Positions 21,566 through 35,560 of a stretch of 64,000 nucleotides of DNA are shown here, one piece after another. The notes beneath the pieces are model-generated. The model ran no database searches. It was given only the letters and a program-made list of their open reading frames with translations, and was not told where the DNA came from. Origin of the DNA: Halicephalobus mephisto (lineage: Eukaryota; Nematoda; Chromadorea; Rhabditida; Panagrolaimidae); assembly GCA_009193035.1 (NCBI GenBank), contig SWDT01000065.1, positions 1 through 64,000 on the forward strand. The letters run 5' to 3'. Numbering within the stretch: the first letter of the stretch is position 1; the number at the start of each line of letters is the position of its first letter. The position numbers and the translations under genes are program-made.

Positions 21566-24500
21566 TTTGATAATAGAGCTCAGAAGACTTAGAAGACAGT
21601 TGCTAAGGGTAATGAAGCTATATCAAAGAACTTCAAAAACATTTTAATTAGTAATTTTTTAATCCGGTAATTGGGACATGTGGTAATTTTCTCCTTGACT
21701 AGGTCCTGTAACAAAAAAACGGAAGGCAAAATATTACTAATTTATGAAAAATATTAAAAATAAATTTCGACAAAACGCCGACAGGGACACAATGAATTAT
21801 GAAATGTTTACTTTTTACATATATTAATAAAAGTGTAAATTGGGCAAATCAAATAAAAACCACAACCACCTGTCCCGGGCCTGACGTAAAAAATAAAATT
21901 AAAGTTTAACTTTTCTGATGAAATAACTGAAAAAAATTTTTTGATTTTTTTGAAAGTTTTTGCATTTTAATTTTGAAACAATTTTTTACTTACTAGGTCA
22001 ACTAGATTGAAAAACATGAATCACATGGGAATCTGAATTCAGAATTATGAATCATTCAAAAAAACCCAGTTCGAAAATCAAGATTATTAAAAAATAAAAA
22101 AATTATATAGTTACTGTATAAAAATAAATTTAATTACAGTATAGTGTAGTTATTGAACATCGATATAACTGGTTAAACTATTTAAAAAATAAATTTTAAT
22201 AAATTCAAAAATTTTTTAAATAAATAAAAATTATTTTTTAAATAGAAAAAATTATTTTTAAATAAAAAAAATTATTTTTTAAATAAAAAAAATTATTTTA
22301 TAAATAAAAAAAAAATTATTTTTGAAATAAATATTTCAATTTTTACTGATTCTAAAAAGTATAATTTTAATCAAAATTGAAATTTTTCTGTTTTCGAACA
22401 AAAAAAATTTTTCATTTAACTAATTTCAGCTTAGTTTTCTGTTTTAAATACATCTGGTACAGTTCCCGACGTATTTAAAGTTAACGATACTATGGAAATT
22501 CATACAGGAACCGGATATGACATGGTTAGTGACAGATGCTTACATTTTTGTGAATTTATTTTTAGCACAGAAAACAAGTCGAAAAAATTTCCTCGATTAC
22601 TGTCTGCAAATAGGATTATGAAATATAAGATTCTGGAATTTTACGAAATCTGCTAAATGGTTACAGAACCTTACGGAAACGAATAAAAATAAAATTATAT
22701 ACTTTTTGATCCTAATTGAAAAAATTTAGGAAATCTAGTCAGGGTATTTTTTTTAAATTTTAAAAATATTTTTGTTTTTTAATGATACAGTTTAGACCTT
22801 GTTACAGTATGTAATATAAGGTGTTGGGACTGTATAGAGTCTACTGAGTAGTTACAGAAGCAAATAAGCATGAAATTGTGGGATTTTTGGCCTTAATTGG
22901 AAAGCCCTAATTTTTAAAAATAGAAATGTTTATTATAAAATTTCGACAGATATACTTTTCAATAATACAATTTGAATCCATTACAGTATAATATGTAAGA
23001 TTGTTGAGTTTTCCATAATTTACTAAATACTTAAAAAACTTTTAAAAAATACATTTGTGTAATTTTCGGTCTTATTTAAAAAGTCCTAAAATTCTACTCG
23101 AAACATATTTATTGAAATTTTATAATTAGCATTTTTATTTTCTATAATAATGAAATTTAAACTGTATTACAGTAAAGAATATAGAGTTTTTAAATTTTCC
23201 GAAATTTACATATATTTAAAAAATTCTAAAAATAAAAAAATAAAAAATTCAGCTTTAAATAGAAATCCTAAATCCACATTGAAACAATTTTTAATTTCTA
23301 TAATAATACAATCACAGAATCTATTTTAATTTTTTACAATCTTCTTCAACCACGTAAATATAAAATTTTAGAATTTTTCGATCACAATTAAGAAGTTTTT
23401 TAAATTTTATAAACATTTCTAATTTTCTTATAGTATAGTAATTATAAAATCCTACAAGTTTTAATCTCAACTATAAGGCTTTACAAACCCACGTCAAAAT
23501 GAGTCTTCATACTTTTGTCATAAATATTTCTTTTTTTTCATAATGAGATCATTCTTATCCAACCACGTGGAGGTAGATAATCAAATGAGATTACGGTTGA
23601 AGCAGATGAATAAAGACGTAAGGTTTCTTAGATAAACAAACACCGTGGTTGAAGAGATTACAGAAAAGTGAAAAAAATTAATTTTCTCGAGCTACGCAAG
23701 ATAAAAAATAATTAAATTTCCGTGATGAAAAAAATCAAGTTTAAAAAAATTTAACTTAATTAAAATTCGAACTATTTCGATAAATTGACAACAAATATTA
23801 TCATCAATATGAATTAATGAAAATAATTTTTATAGATAATAAACTAAAAAAATTTTAAAATAAAGTTATTCAACTTTGGTCTCGACGCGAATGATGGTTT
23901 CATCATTTTAAACGTTGTTTTTGAAGGATTTTGGATATCTTTTTTTGGATTTTTTTAATATTTAGTAATTATGTGAAGATGCATAAAACTTGGCAATGGT
24001 AAACAAAACCGAAAAGAAACATTAAAAATCTTGCAAAAACAACATTACTAATAACGAAATCATTTTCGAATGGAGACTAAGGTTAAACGACTTCCTGATT
24101 CTTTAAATTAACTCAATTTGCAAAAAAATATTTCAATTATAAAGGTTCACAGACCGTCTAACCCTAAAAAATATAAATTTAATAACTTTCGAAAGTTTTC
24201 TGATTTTTCGAAACAGGTGATTTTAGATATTATTAATTTAGATTAATGGATGAAGAATCGGTAATAGGGGAAAATTCCAATCTAAGCCTGGGGGTAAAGA
24301 TTATACTCTTTACAGGGATGATGAATAAAATGAACTAATCCTAAAAAGAAAATAGTCATGGGTCAACATTTTTTTCGGACTATTTCGTGCTTAATATTTA
24401 CGTATGTTCGGATAGATTAGCGTCATTAAATTGCTTCAATAACGAAAGACGAACAAGCAATTTCAAAGTCGATTTCCTTCCTGTCATTACTGTACTTTTA

Positions 24501-24729
24501 ATTCTTCCAGATGAAAAAAAATGTTCTTCATTTTAAAAAAAAGAACAACACGATTAAAGAATTGTGACGTAACTCATCACTATCTGTAAGACATGAATAC
24601 TCAAGTAGTTTTCTACAATAAGTTTACATTGTAGTGACAAAATCTCCAATTGTCGTAGGCAACAGGAAATCAGAGGCAATTATGAACTTTTTATATTGTA
24701 CTACGCTTTCCGCTTTGATATCATTTCGG
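21566..24729. other. AT-rich desert
   Basis: No gene found. 22160-22330 is a low-complexity tract of TTTTTTAAATAAAAA-like units. Scattered single segments suggest decayed repeats only. Confidence 0.35.
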
Positions 24730-25000
24730 TGATATGTACTACGCACGTCGAAAAATGGGCGACTTCGTCATGATTGTCGGGGGATTTTATGGCGGAAGTT
24801 AATTTCACTATTTTCATTATTTTTCTCTTACCAAATTTTCTCTTACGCTTAAGAACGACAGAATTCGTTGTGATCATCGGGGACTTTACAATATAGAGGT
24901 CAATTTCGTTTTTGGGTTGATTTTGGCGACACTTTCCGATTGTGCTTAAAAAAAAAGTAATTTCATCATGTTTTTTAGCATAATCACAGTCTGTAACAGT
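24730..25000. repeat. Diverged copy of the 11640-12760 repeat family
   Basis: Shares TTCGTCATGATTGTCGGGG, TTACGCTTAAGAAC and GAATTCGTTGTGATCAT with units at 11.7-12.6 kb, in the same order, with a period near 100 bp. Confidence 0.5.
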
Positions 25001-25396
25001 CATGGGCTATCAGTGATATTTACACATATCTTTAAATTTCTAGCTGCAAATATCGTCGGGAACTACAATTAAAACTAAAGTCAGATAATTTACTACTCAA
25101 TATTAAGTTAAAACATAGAATATCTTATAAGGGATTGTTAATTATCATTTAAGTTTAAACTAGATTATAGAGAAAAGTTAATGCAAATAAGTTTTTCAGA
25201 AACTCAAATTTTGGGAAGCTATAAGTTGATTATGTGCAAGTATTTCGCAGAAAAGACAAAAATAGTAAAATTCACAATTCCTACCCAACAACAAACTATT
25301 TGTAATCAAGAAAAGAACACTGTGTGGTACGAAGCATGTGGAAAACAGCAGATGCATACAAGATTGAAAGCAGAATCGACAGGTGATACGATAGAT

Positions 25397-25865
25397 GTTG
25401 TCATCTGACAGATCCGCCGTGAATCTTGTGCAAATTTACTGTTTTTGTGTATGTAGTCATTTGCAACTAGAGGTAGGGTGTCGTCTAATAGGTCCGTTGT
25501 GAATTGTATATATTTACTGCTTTTTCCATATATTTCACAATGTACAAAGATTATCACGTTGTTGCCTAATTTATCCATGAACTTTTAATCTATTTACTGT
25601 TGTCTGTATATTTCGTAATCTACACAATTTGTTATTTAATAGATCTGCTGTAAATCTTCTGTAGGTTACGAAAGATATAGACATAGTAGGTTTTCAATAG
25701 CCGCGAAGGTAGTACCTAATAAGTACACTATGAATTATATATTTACTGTTTTCATATATTATATAAAATACTGACACTGTTATCTAATATATCTGCTGCG
25801 AATTGTGTTAATATTTATTGTTTTTATGCACTTCGTAGAGTACAGACGTTGTTAACTAACAAATG
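25397..25865. repeat. Degenerate tandem repeat, 70-85 bp units
   Basis: About six units, at 25397, 25482, 25558, 25629, 25710 and 25777, each read GTTGTCTAATAGATC... then GTGAATT, TATTTACTGTTTTT and a GTA.AGTACA-like end. Confidence 0.55.
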
Positions 25866-27214
25866 TGTGAATTTGACATATATTTAGATTTCTCATACGT
25901 CTCGTCAACTACAAAAGTATCTTGTTACTTAATTACGAAATTGAGATTTTCGTCTGTTTTGACTTTACTATTTATGAATAAACTACTGCTGCTATCAGAG
26001 CACGTAAAACTAGCTAAAGTTAAATCGTCCAAAAACTACAGTCTTAAATACCAAACTGTGACGTACACACGTTCAACACTGGATTAGGCAGTTTTACGCC
26101 ATTACACGAAATGGTACGAGCTTATTGTACGTTAATCTACACATTAACAGTGACAAAAGTGAAAGTATTCAAAACTAAATTAAAATTTAACCATATTTTC
26201 CACTGATTTAAGGCTTTATAAAAATCAGACATGGATACTGCTGTGGAATTATTTTGATACGAGTTTTTAGAATCGTCTACCGAATTACAGAACTCAAGAT
26301 TTCGGATCTCTGTTTTAAGCTTTCACAACATTCTGGAAAATTTCAGAAACATGGGATTCTTGGGAGTTTTCATTATATGCTAAAAGATCTCAAAACCTTT
26401 CACGGCATTTAATTTTTTAAAAATCCAAAAGTAAGAAATTTAAAATTTATGAAAATAATACCACCTGCTGGCCTTTACTATGAATTAAATTAACTTAATT
26501 GAAAAAACATTAATCTTGAAGCCATTTAGAAAGGCCAAAAGGACCTTCATTCATACTGGCCCACCACGTAATCATCTCATTAAGACCGTTAACGATTCGC
26601 ATTTAAAAGATGGCGAAAAACGAAAAAATAAAGTATATTTTAATGATTTTCTCTAAACAAAGAGGATTATGGTTATCCTTTCAAAGAAATTTTTTTTGAA
26701 GAAATATAAAGTGAAATCTTCTAAAATCTAAGAAAAATGATTCAGCCGAAATTGAAATCGAAGATTCTTGTTGGGATTTTTCGAATATATCGAAACTAAG
26801 AGAACTTTTAGAATCATCTAAGATACTCCAGAATCTCCGAAGAAATTTTAGAATCTTTCAGAATCCAATGAAAACAGAATTATCTAAAATCTCTAATTGT
26901 GAGTTTCTAGAAACTCATACGGAGGCCATTTGGTAACAACATTAATTTTTGGCTTTTAAGAATTTAATTTCGAAATGAACAACTCGGCCTACACAAGAAT
27001 CGGAAATTTTGTAATAACATCAAGTTATTTTTAGGTATTAAATTATTAACTGCAGAAACAACCACCTGGATTTTATTTTCTATAAATTGTATGAATTAAT
27101 TAATAGACAAAAATAAAATTAAAAGGTCAAGCGAAAAGTGTAAATCTAAAATCAGCTATTTGAACACAAAAAAAGGTACATGACACACAATCTATCGATC
27201 ATTAAACCGGCTCT
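25866..27214. other. Intergenic, nothing recognised
   Basis: AT-rich with no supported gene. A 74-codon frame at 25863-26087 partly overlaps the repeat and has no motif. Confidence 0.35.
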
Positions 27215-27640
27215 GATGTATCGGGTATATTGTATTCAATATGTCGATAGTATTAATGTACTGATATATGAAATACAATGCACTGATATCAACTTAGAGT
27301 CATTTTAATGTACTCTTCTTATATATGATGTACAATCTACTGATACATTGAAACAACTCTAATGTATCGGATATATTGTATTTAGTATATCAAATACATT
27401 AAGTTAATATCAATGTATTATGTATAACATATCGAGACATCAAATGTATCGGATATACTGTATTTAGTATATCAAATACATTAAGTTAATATCAGTGTAT
27501 TATGTATAACATATTGAGACATCAAATGTATCGGATATATTGTATTTAGTATATCAAATACATTAAGTTAATATCAATGTATTATGTATAACATATCGAC
27601 ACATCAAATGTATCCGTTACATTAAAGCCGTTTTAATGCA
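27215..27640. repeat. Satellite family S1, array 2
   Basis: Contains three nearly identical units of about 88 bp (TCGGATATATTGTATTTAGT and TACATTAAGTTAATATCA), plus more diverged units sharing ATGCACTGATATCAACTTA with arrays 1 and 3. Confidence 0.65.
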
Positions 27641-27662
27641 CCATTTTTGTGTCTGTTCTAGA

Positions 27663-27705
27663 AATTTCAAAATCAGCTGGCAGATCTCTAGGGGATTTTG
27701 AAATT
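27663..27705. repeat. Short perfect hairpin
   Basis: AATTTCAAAATC and GATTTTGAAATT are perfect 12-bp inverted arms around a 19-bp GC-richer loop. Could be a tiny foldback element. Confidence 0.4.
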
Positions 27706-28108
27706 AAGATTTGGACTCCGTCTAAAGTCAAGAAACATATTTCGTAATATTTAAATAAACACCGATAAAAATGATGTATAATTACAGTTGAATCTTCTTC
27801 GAAAAAGTAAAAATATTTAATCAAATTACGCAATACAGCAGGGACACTAAAGATTGAAAATTAAGGTTTTAAATGACGTCAGAGGGGATGAATACAGAAT
27901 AGTCATCGAGTAATTAGGATTAGATACAATTAATGACTCACTTTTCCTTTGTAAGCGAAATTATTAATTCTTTATCATTTAAAAAATCGAAAACAAATGT
28001 TCCGTAAGGTTGCTGTAAATGTTTAAAGATCATTAAATATTTCCAAATAATTTCTATTAATAATTTTTTAAAAATCACTTTGATGCTAAAAATTGTATTG
28101 TGTTATTG

Positions 28109-28263
28109 TACACAAAAAAAGTAACTTTTGACACAGTAAAAAATGCAAATCGTCATTATTAGTTTTTAATTTTCGTCACAAATGCCAAATATTTATAAAA
28201 ATGTAACAATTGTGTCACATTTCGCAGTTGTTACTGAATCAAAAGTTACGTTTTTTTGTGTGT
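28109..28263. mobile_element. MITE family M2, copy 1
   Basis: Ends are CACAAAAAAAGTAACTTTTG and (inverse) CAAAAGTTACGTTTTTTTGTG; about 155 bp. The interior (GCAAATCGTCATTATTAG, CACAAATGCCAAATATTTAT) recurs at 56403, 59902 and 60121. Confidence 0.75.
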
Positions 28264-31200
28264 AAATAAAATTGGAAATTAAAAAATTTATGGACTGAAT
28301 AGCCTTGGGGCGAATAATAATTAATTCATTTTCAATCACGAGCGATATTATTAATCCTTGAAAAGTGAACTAGAACTTAGTAACAACACAATTAAGTTGT
28401 TTAATGTCGTTTCGGGATCACGTTTATTTTTCGAAAATAAAGTTTATTTAAAATTATAATTTTTAATCATTTTTAAAATTTATTTAAAATTATAATTTTT
28501 AATTATTTTTAAAATTTATTTAAAATTATAATTTTTAATTATTTTTAAAATTTATTTAAAATTATAATTTTTAATCATTTTTAAAATTTATTTTTATACA
28601 AAAAAATACAGTATTACTGTAGGGGAAAAATACTTTATAATTTGCAAAATCTAAAAAGCAGTTTTGACGCGAAATTTTTTTTTATTAACTATTCATTTTT
28701 AAAATTATTTTTAAGAATCAAAGAATGAAGAAAATTCAATCCGAAGTTGACTTTTTACCGATGTCATCTAAAAAACTATTTTTAGAGTGCAAAAAATTAA
28801 TTTTGACACAACATGACGATGAGTAAATGTTCGAAAAATTTTGAGTCACCATGTTTATTCAAACGTATTCAAGTTGAAAAATATGAATAAAAAATTATAT
28901 ACTTGAAAAACAACTTTTATAATTAATTACGATTAGATTCGGGTTTGAAAATCCATAAAATTAAAAAAAGTAAATTTTTAAAAAAATATAAAATTTTAAA
29001 AAAGTAAATTTTCAAAAAATATAAATTTTAAAAAAGTAAATTTTCAAAAAACATATTTTTTTTAAAATTTACTTTTTTAAAATTTTATAAAATTTAAAAA
29101 AAAATTTTATTTTTAAAAAAATATAAAATTTAAAAAAAAATTTTATTTTTAAAATATTAAAAAAATTCCCAAATGTTTTTAAAATTAATTTTTTCGAAAT
29201 ATTTAGAAAAATTTTTAAAGGTGTTTAAAATTATTTAAATCTGATTCAAATTCGTCATTTTTAATTTTTTAATAAATTTGATTTTTTCTAAAATAATTGA
29301 ATCTATTATTTGGCTCTATTTTTGCACTTTTATAGTTGTACAATAACTTTATTTTTATTTTTATTAATTTTTTTTAATTCGACGGAAGATCAATGACGTC
29401 ATCAATAATGTACTGTATTTTTAATTTTCTAATTTTTAAAAATGGGATTATTATGAAATCCATGATATTAAAAATAATTACTTTTAACTGTCGACTGTTA
29501 TTTAATTTTGTTGAATGCTGTAAAAGAATCAACTTCGCCCCAGGCTGTAGGAGATTTATTGCCCCAGGCTGTAGGAGATTTATTTCCTCAGGGCATTTCC
29601 TACTTCGTAAAATTACATTATTTCTTTCTTTGTACTATTTCTGGTACTTGGATTAATTGGATATCTTAGTAAAAATCTGATTTAAAAAAGAATTTCGAAA
29701 TCGGCAAAGTCAAAAAAAAAAACAAAAATCGTATAAGTTGTACGACCGATGATCCCCAGAGGCATTTTTTCTATTTTGTAAAATTTATATTACTTTTTTA
29801 ATTTCTGTTTTTTGATTGTTGAATTAAAAATTTAAAGAAAAATACTGATTTAAAAATTTCGAAATCAGCAAAATTCGAAAAGAAAAATCGTCTGAGAATA
29901 ATTTTGTACAATTTTGCCAAAATACAATTTAATTAGATAACATAAGCTTTAACACTTTATCGAACGGTTTTCGAAACAAGATAACAATGTATTACTAGAG
30001 TAAATGCACAACAGTTAGTCCATGTTCAATACTTCTCCTCGCGGTCCACAGTATGCTTCCCACAGATGGTGTTCTCGGACTTGACGAGATCATGTATCTT
30101 CTTTAAGCCGTCAGATCATCTTGTTTTTGGTCCCCGAACAGATAACGTACTCTTAGAATGAAAATTATTTCTTTTTCAAAGAACTGTTACTGTAGTTTGG
30201 GTAATTTTTGCATCAATTCCAATTTTAGTTCAAATTGCAATTTATGAATCGTACTAATTCTATATTTTTTTTAAGAATTAATTTTTTTTTCGATCTTATA
30301 AAATAACATTACATTTACTGTAAAATGAAAAAAGTACGGATATTACAACTTTGAAATTTTACATTATTTCGTTCATAGGCATTCATCGAAAAATAAAAAA
30401 TTAATGAAAAATAAAAAACTGAATTTATGAACGTGTGAATTTATTTGAAATAAATTTTTAAAAGAATTTTGTAAATTTAAAATATTAAATTTATTTTCGA
30501 TCATGATAAAAATCTTAATTTTTAAAATTTTAATAAAAATAATTTTTAAAATTTTAATAAAAAATAATTTTTAAAATTCTAATAAAAAATAATTTTTAAA
30601 ATTTTAATAAAAGTAATTTTTAAAAATATTTAACTGAAATTGTATGGGTAAACAGAAAAAATTATTTAAAAAGTTAATTTTAATTTGAAAAAATTTAATA
30701 AAAATAAAATTTAAAAAATAAAAAAGATAGAAATTACGAAATATATAAAATCGTAGTAGAATAAAAATAAATAAATCAAATTTTCGTGTTGAAAAAACTT
30801 ATTTAAATTTATTAAAAGATTTTTAGAAAATTTTTGTAATTTTAAAATAATAATTAGTTTTTAGTTGGACAATTTTAAAACTGAAGAATTTGACATTTAA
30901 CAACTAATATATACGAATGATTAAAATTATGAAATATAAATAAAACTGTAGTGGAAAAAACATCTGTTTTAAAGTTTTTATATCAAAATTACTTTAATTT
31001 TATTGATTTTTAAGAAATCTTTGGAAATTTAAAATAAGAGTTAATTATATTTTTAAAAGTTTCAAAACTATGAAATTCGAAATTAGCATATAGGAGTGAC
31101 TAAAATTATGAAATATAAATAAAAATGTGATGCAAAAAAATATCTGTTTGAAAATTTTTATTTCAAAATTGTTTTAATTTTATTGATTTTTAAGAAATAT

Positions 31201-31723
31201 TTGGAATTTTAAAATAAGAGTTAATTATATTTTTAAAAGTTTCAAAACTATGAAATTCGAAATTAGCATATACGAGTGACTAAAATTATGAAATATAAAT
31301 AAAAATGGAAAAAATATCTGTGTTTGAAAATTTTTATTTCAAAATTGTTTTAATTTTATTGATTTTTAAGAAATATTTGGAAATTTAAAATAAGAGTTAA
31401 TTATAAAGAAATTTAAAGCTATAAAAATAAAAAATTATCGCATATGAATAAGGACTACGAAATACAGAAATGAAACTGTAGTGAAAAAAACATCCATATT
31501 TGAAATTTTTCGTATTGAGACAGTTCACCTTAACTCGTTAAATCCTCTTCGAAAATATTTGTGATTTTAGAATAATAATTAATCTTTAATTGGACAATTT
31601 TAAAACTATAAAGTTTAATTATTAAAGATCGATGTAGGTGAATGGCAGAGATGACGAAATGGAATTAAACCAAAACTCGCATGATTCGAGTTTTCGTGCT
31701 GGGACCGCTCGCTTCCATTCACA
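28264..31723. other. AT-rich desert with local tandem arrays
   Basis: 28440-28590: four units of about 37 bp of A/T. 28960-29160: A/T arrays. 29535-29895: a tandem duplication of about 170-185 bp (CAGGGCATTT / CAGAGGCATTT, then GAAATCGGCAAAGTC / GAAATCAGCAAAATTC). 30020-30120 is a GC-richer island whose minus strand is open for about 25 codons, not assigned. 30890-31440: about four units of about 178 bp. Confidence 0.4.
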
Positions 31724-31800
31724 GATGCTCCGTAATCCTTTGTAATCGAGCGCACTTGATTATACTCATTGGACGTATGAGACCCAAAATGAACATATTA
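31724..31800. repeat. Dispersed repeat, copy of 16807
   Basis: GTAATCGAGCGCACTTGATT, CATTGGACGTATGA and CCCAAAATGAACAT match the receptor-intron copy in order and spacing. Confidence 0.6.
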
Positions 31801-31848
31801 AACGTAGTAGTTCCTCTTACTACTGATTAGTATCAGTTCCTTTCTTGC

Positions 31849-32332
31849 CCTCAAACTTGGGAAATTAAACCAAAAGTGATAATTAAAACAATCGCGATAA
31901 AGCAAGATATAGATATAATACATAATACGTAATGCATAATACATTACGATTATTTAAAGCATTATGTAATTATAGTAAACACAAAACGCGAATCAACAAA
32001 TTAATAATGAGGTGTAGAGGTCGTTTACTTTTTTGCACTGATGATTCATCCGCTGTTCTCCACTACTGCCGTCTTCGACTGTGTCAACACATATAATCGT
32101 AACTGTCAACGCAGTCGAATATTGAGTTGGTGACAAGAATGGTAGATGATTGAACACAGAAAAGGCAAGCGGATCTACTTTCCACAATTAATGCGTTTGA
32201 CTCGCACTGTGTTTTACCATAATTATGTAATACTTTTAAATAATCGTAATTTAGTATAATTTATTTATTGCTTTATCATAGTTCTTTATATTTATCATTT
32301 TTTGTGTTTGGTTTAATTACTCAAGTTTGAGG
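31849..32332. mobile_element. DNA element with about 140-bp terminal inverted repeats
   Basis: The left arm (31849-31995) aligns with the reverse complement of the right arm (32198-32332). Shared blocks in order: CCTCAAACTTG, AATTAAACCAAA, GATAAAGCAA, ATTACGATTATTTAAA, TAATTATAGTAAA and GCGAATCAA-like. The central 200 bp includes a 64-codon minus-strand frame (32187-31993) without recognisable motif. Target duplication not identified. Confidence 0.7.
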
Positions 32333-32504
32333 TTTAATCAAAAGAATACTTCGACCGAATTCATGAGAAAATACCACTACAAATGCTAGTAATAAAGCAA
32401 CAATGACAACTATTTGCGGAAGCCGTGCTAGACCCAGCTTACACATCACAAAGGTCGTTTACATAGGTGCACGTCAGTCTATGACTGCACACAAAAACGG
32501 CACA

Positions 32505-32925
32505 TTAAAACGGCTTTAAAGTGTTTAGTACATTATGTTTAATATATTCATGCATTGAATACAATGCACCGATATCAACTTAATATGGCGATATAGTGGA
32601 TATAATGTACTTGATTCATCAGAACTAGTTTAATATATCCATAGATTATATACTATGCTCGATATCAACTTAATATATCTGATAGATTAGAGCTGGTTTA
32701 ATATGCCAAATATATTATGTTCAATGCACCGGTATCAGCTCAATGCATTATCATATGAAATATAATATACCTGATTCGCCAGAGCTATTTTAATATATCC
32801 ATACATTGAATACTATACACTGATATCATATTTAATAGATCAATACATTGAATATAATGTACCTGATTCATCAGAGCAGTTTTAATCTATCCATACACTA
32901 TGTACCATGTGCTCTTTTTGCGTGG
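32505..32925. repeat. Satellite family S1, array 3
   Basis: Units carry AATGCACCGATATCAACTTA, TTAATATATCCATA and GATTCATCAGAGC, the same family as 18935 and 27215. Confidence 0.65.
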
Positions 32926-34860
32926 ATCCGAGAATTGCCCGGTATTTTCACGATTCAGCATATGCCATGAATGTAATTTTCAGATTGTCATATAATGAAC
33001 TGAATGAGGTTATTTAAAACCCGGAAAATTCCCACCAATTTTGTATATAACTCTATTAGGATCCAAGAATCTTCGTTGATATATTATCCACTGATATGGA
33101 GTATAGTTCTATCGACTCCAGAATCTTTGAAGGATTACAAGGATTTAAGGTGTTTCATCCAATTGGTCTGAAGCCAAATATGACATCAGTTGAAGGTACT
33201 TTTCGTCAATATAGAATTTCGAAGAAGTGTAATTTTTTGACTTTTATATTTGTACTTTGGAATTAGTTGTGGAAGACTGAATGAAAGATTTATTTTAGGC
33301 TGAGTGAAAAAAACACAATTCGAGGAATAAAATTCATTTGAAAGATTAATAACGAAAATTTTAGAATTTTGTATTTTTTTGAATTTAAAAATGATTTTTA
33401 TCTTTTTTATTTTCTGAAATAAAAAAACAAATTTATTTATTTTTTAATATGAGGATGTTTGTAAACTTTTTTATTTTAAAAAATCTCCAATGTAAAAAAC
33501 ACAGTATGATTAAAAATAATTTAATTTGAAATTTTTTGGATTAAATAATTCAAAAAAATAAATTTTTTAAAATTTAAACTTTTTTAAAAAAATGAATTTC
33601 TTTAAAAAACAAATTTAAAAAAAAAATGAATTTCTTTAAAAAACAAATTTTAAAAAAAATGAATTTCTTTAAAAAATAAATTTTAAAAAAAAATGAATTT
33701 CTTTAAAAAATAAATTTTTAAAAATGTATAAAAATTCCCTTTGTTTTGAAATTGATGTTTTTTTCGAAAATTATTCTTCATAAAGCTAATTAAAGGGCTT
33801 CTGTAAATCCTCACATCCTTTTCATTAATAAATAATTAAATTTGTTAGTCAATTTTTGAAATTCTAAGTTGAATTATTTTTGAATATGATCTATAAAACT
33901 CGAATTTAACATGTGTAAAATTAAAAATTAGAATTTATTTTGAAGAATTAAAAAATTTGAATATATTATAAAAATTAAAAAATTAGAATTTATTTTGAAG
34001 AATTAAAAAATTTGAATTTATTTCAAAAATTAAAAAATTTAAATATATTTCAAAAATTAAAAAATTTGAATTTATTTCAAAAATTAAAAAATTTGAATGT
34101 ATTATAAAAATTAAAAAATTTGAATTTCAAAAATTTTAAAATTTGAATTTATTTCAAAAATAAAAAAATTTGAATTTATTTTAAAAATGACTTTTTTGAC
34201 TTTTGGACCCGATATTTCGGCTTAATCCCCGATGGCAGCTTTGTTAATCTTCGACCGTTTTTTGCGTAATTAAGTTCTGGATTAATCTCAAAAATTCTGA
34301 AATATCTTAATTTTTTAATTTTTAAAATTCGAATATTTATTTTTAAAATTTTTGAAAATTTAAATTTTATTCAAAAAATATAAAATAGAAAATTAATTTT
34401 TTAAATTTTTGCGGAAATTTAGAAAAATTAATCCACGGATAATTCCGTCATCTTGTTAACGAGGATCAAGATGCAAAATTTCGAAAATTAATTTTTTCAT
34501 TTTTTATCCTAATTTGAATAAAAATGTTTCTTTTTGTTTTAAATTTTAATTTTTAAAATAATTTTAAAATTAAACTTTCCAAATTTCATTAAATCGTAAA
34601 ACCATATTATTTCGGAAAAAATTAGGGGAAAATTCCTGAAAATTTTTCGACAGTTATGTTTGAAATTTTTTCAAAATAAAAAAAAATGAATTTTTTTAAA
34701 ATAAAAAAAAATGAATTTTTTCAAAATAAAAAAAAATGAATTTTTTCGAAATAAAAAAAATGAATTTTTTTAAAATAAAATAATTTTTTTTTATTTGTGT
34801 GATTTTATAAATTTCCAGAAGCACTCAGAAAATTCTAAATTATGATGTTGCAAAATCCGC
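32926..34860. other. Intergenic with A/T tandem arrays
   Basis: 33060-33195 is an exon-like open segment (plus) ending at a GTACTT donor, not assigned. Low-complexity arrays at 33540-33730 (AATGAATTTCTTTAAAAAA units), 33920-34190 and 34670-34790. Confidence 0.35.
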
Positions 34861-34869
34861 GAATTTATA

Positions 34870-35560
34870 ATGATATATAGAAAATATTATTTCGATTTGG
34901 ATTTTGAGAATTTCCCAATTAAGACTGAAAACCAAAGTTTATTTTTATTATTTTATAAAGTTTGAGAAATATAAAGAAAGGTCTAAATAATAATATTATA
35001 AAAATTAGCCATACGGTGACTTATAGGAAATATTATTTCGATTTGGATTTTGAGAATTTCCCAATTAAGACTGAAAACCAAAGTTTATTTTTATTTTTTA
35101 AAGTAGTTTTTAAAGAATAAAGATGTAATTCTAGAGATATCTAATGACATATTGAAAAAAACCGTCTCGACGTGGATTTTCAAAATTTTTATTCAAGACT
35201 GAAAACTGAAATTGATTTTTATTTTTTATGAAATTCCAAAAGTATAAAGTAGACTTTGAAAAATAAAGTTGTAATTCTAGAGATATCTAATGACATATTG
35301 AAAAAAACCGTCTTGACGTGGATTTTTAAAATTCTGAAAACTAAAATTAATTTTTATTTTTTATGAAATTCCAAAAGTATAAAGTAGTTTTTAAAGAATA
35401 AAGTTGTAAATTTAGAGATATCTAATGACATATTGAAAAAAACCGTCTCGACGCGGATTTTCAAAATTTTTATTCAAAACTGAAAACTGAAATTTATTTT
35501 TACTTTTTATGAAATTCCAAAAATATCTAATAAATTCTAGGTTGTGATGGTGTAAAATTA
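34870..35560. repeat. Tandem array, 135-148 bp units
   Basis: Two near-identical units start at about 34873 and 35021 (ATTTCGATTTGGATTTTGAG). Three more start at about 35122, 35269 and 35403 (AGAGATATCTAATGACATAT), each carrying the GTCTCGACG(T/C)GGAT motif or a one-base variant. Confidence 0.65.

Noticed and set aside
30020..30120. Minus-strand open segment including KIHDLVKSENTICGKH
   Set aside because: Coding-like composition over about 25 codons, with no usable acceptor or partner exon. Possibly a pseudogene scrap.
33060..33195. Exon-like segment ending in GLKPNMTSVEG at a GTACTT donor
   Set aside because: Coding-like but the acceptor is weak and no adjoining exon was found.
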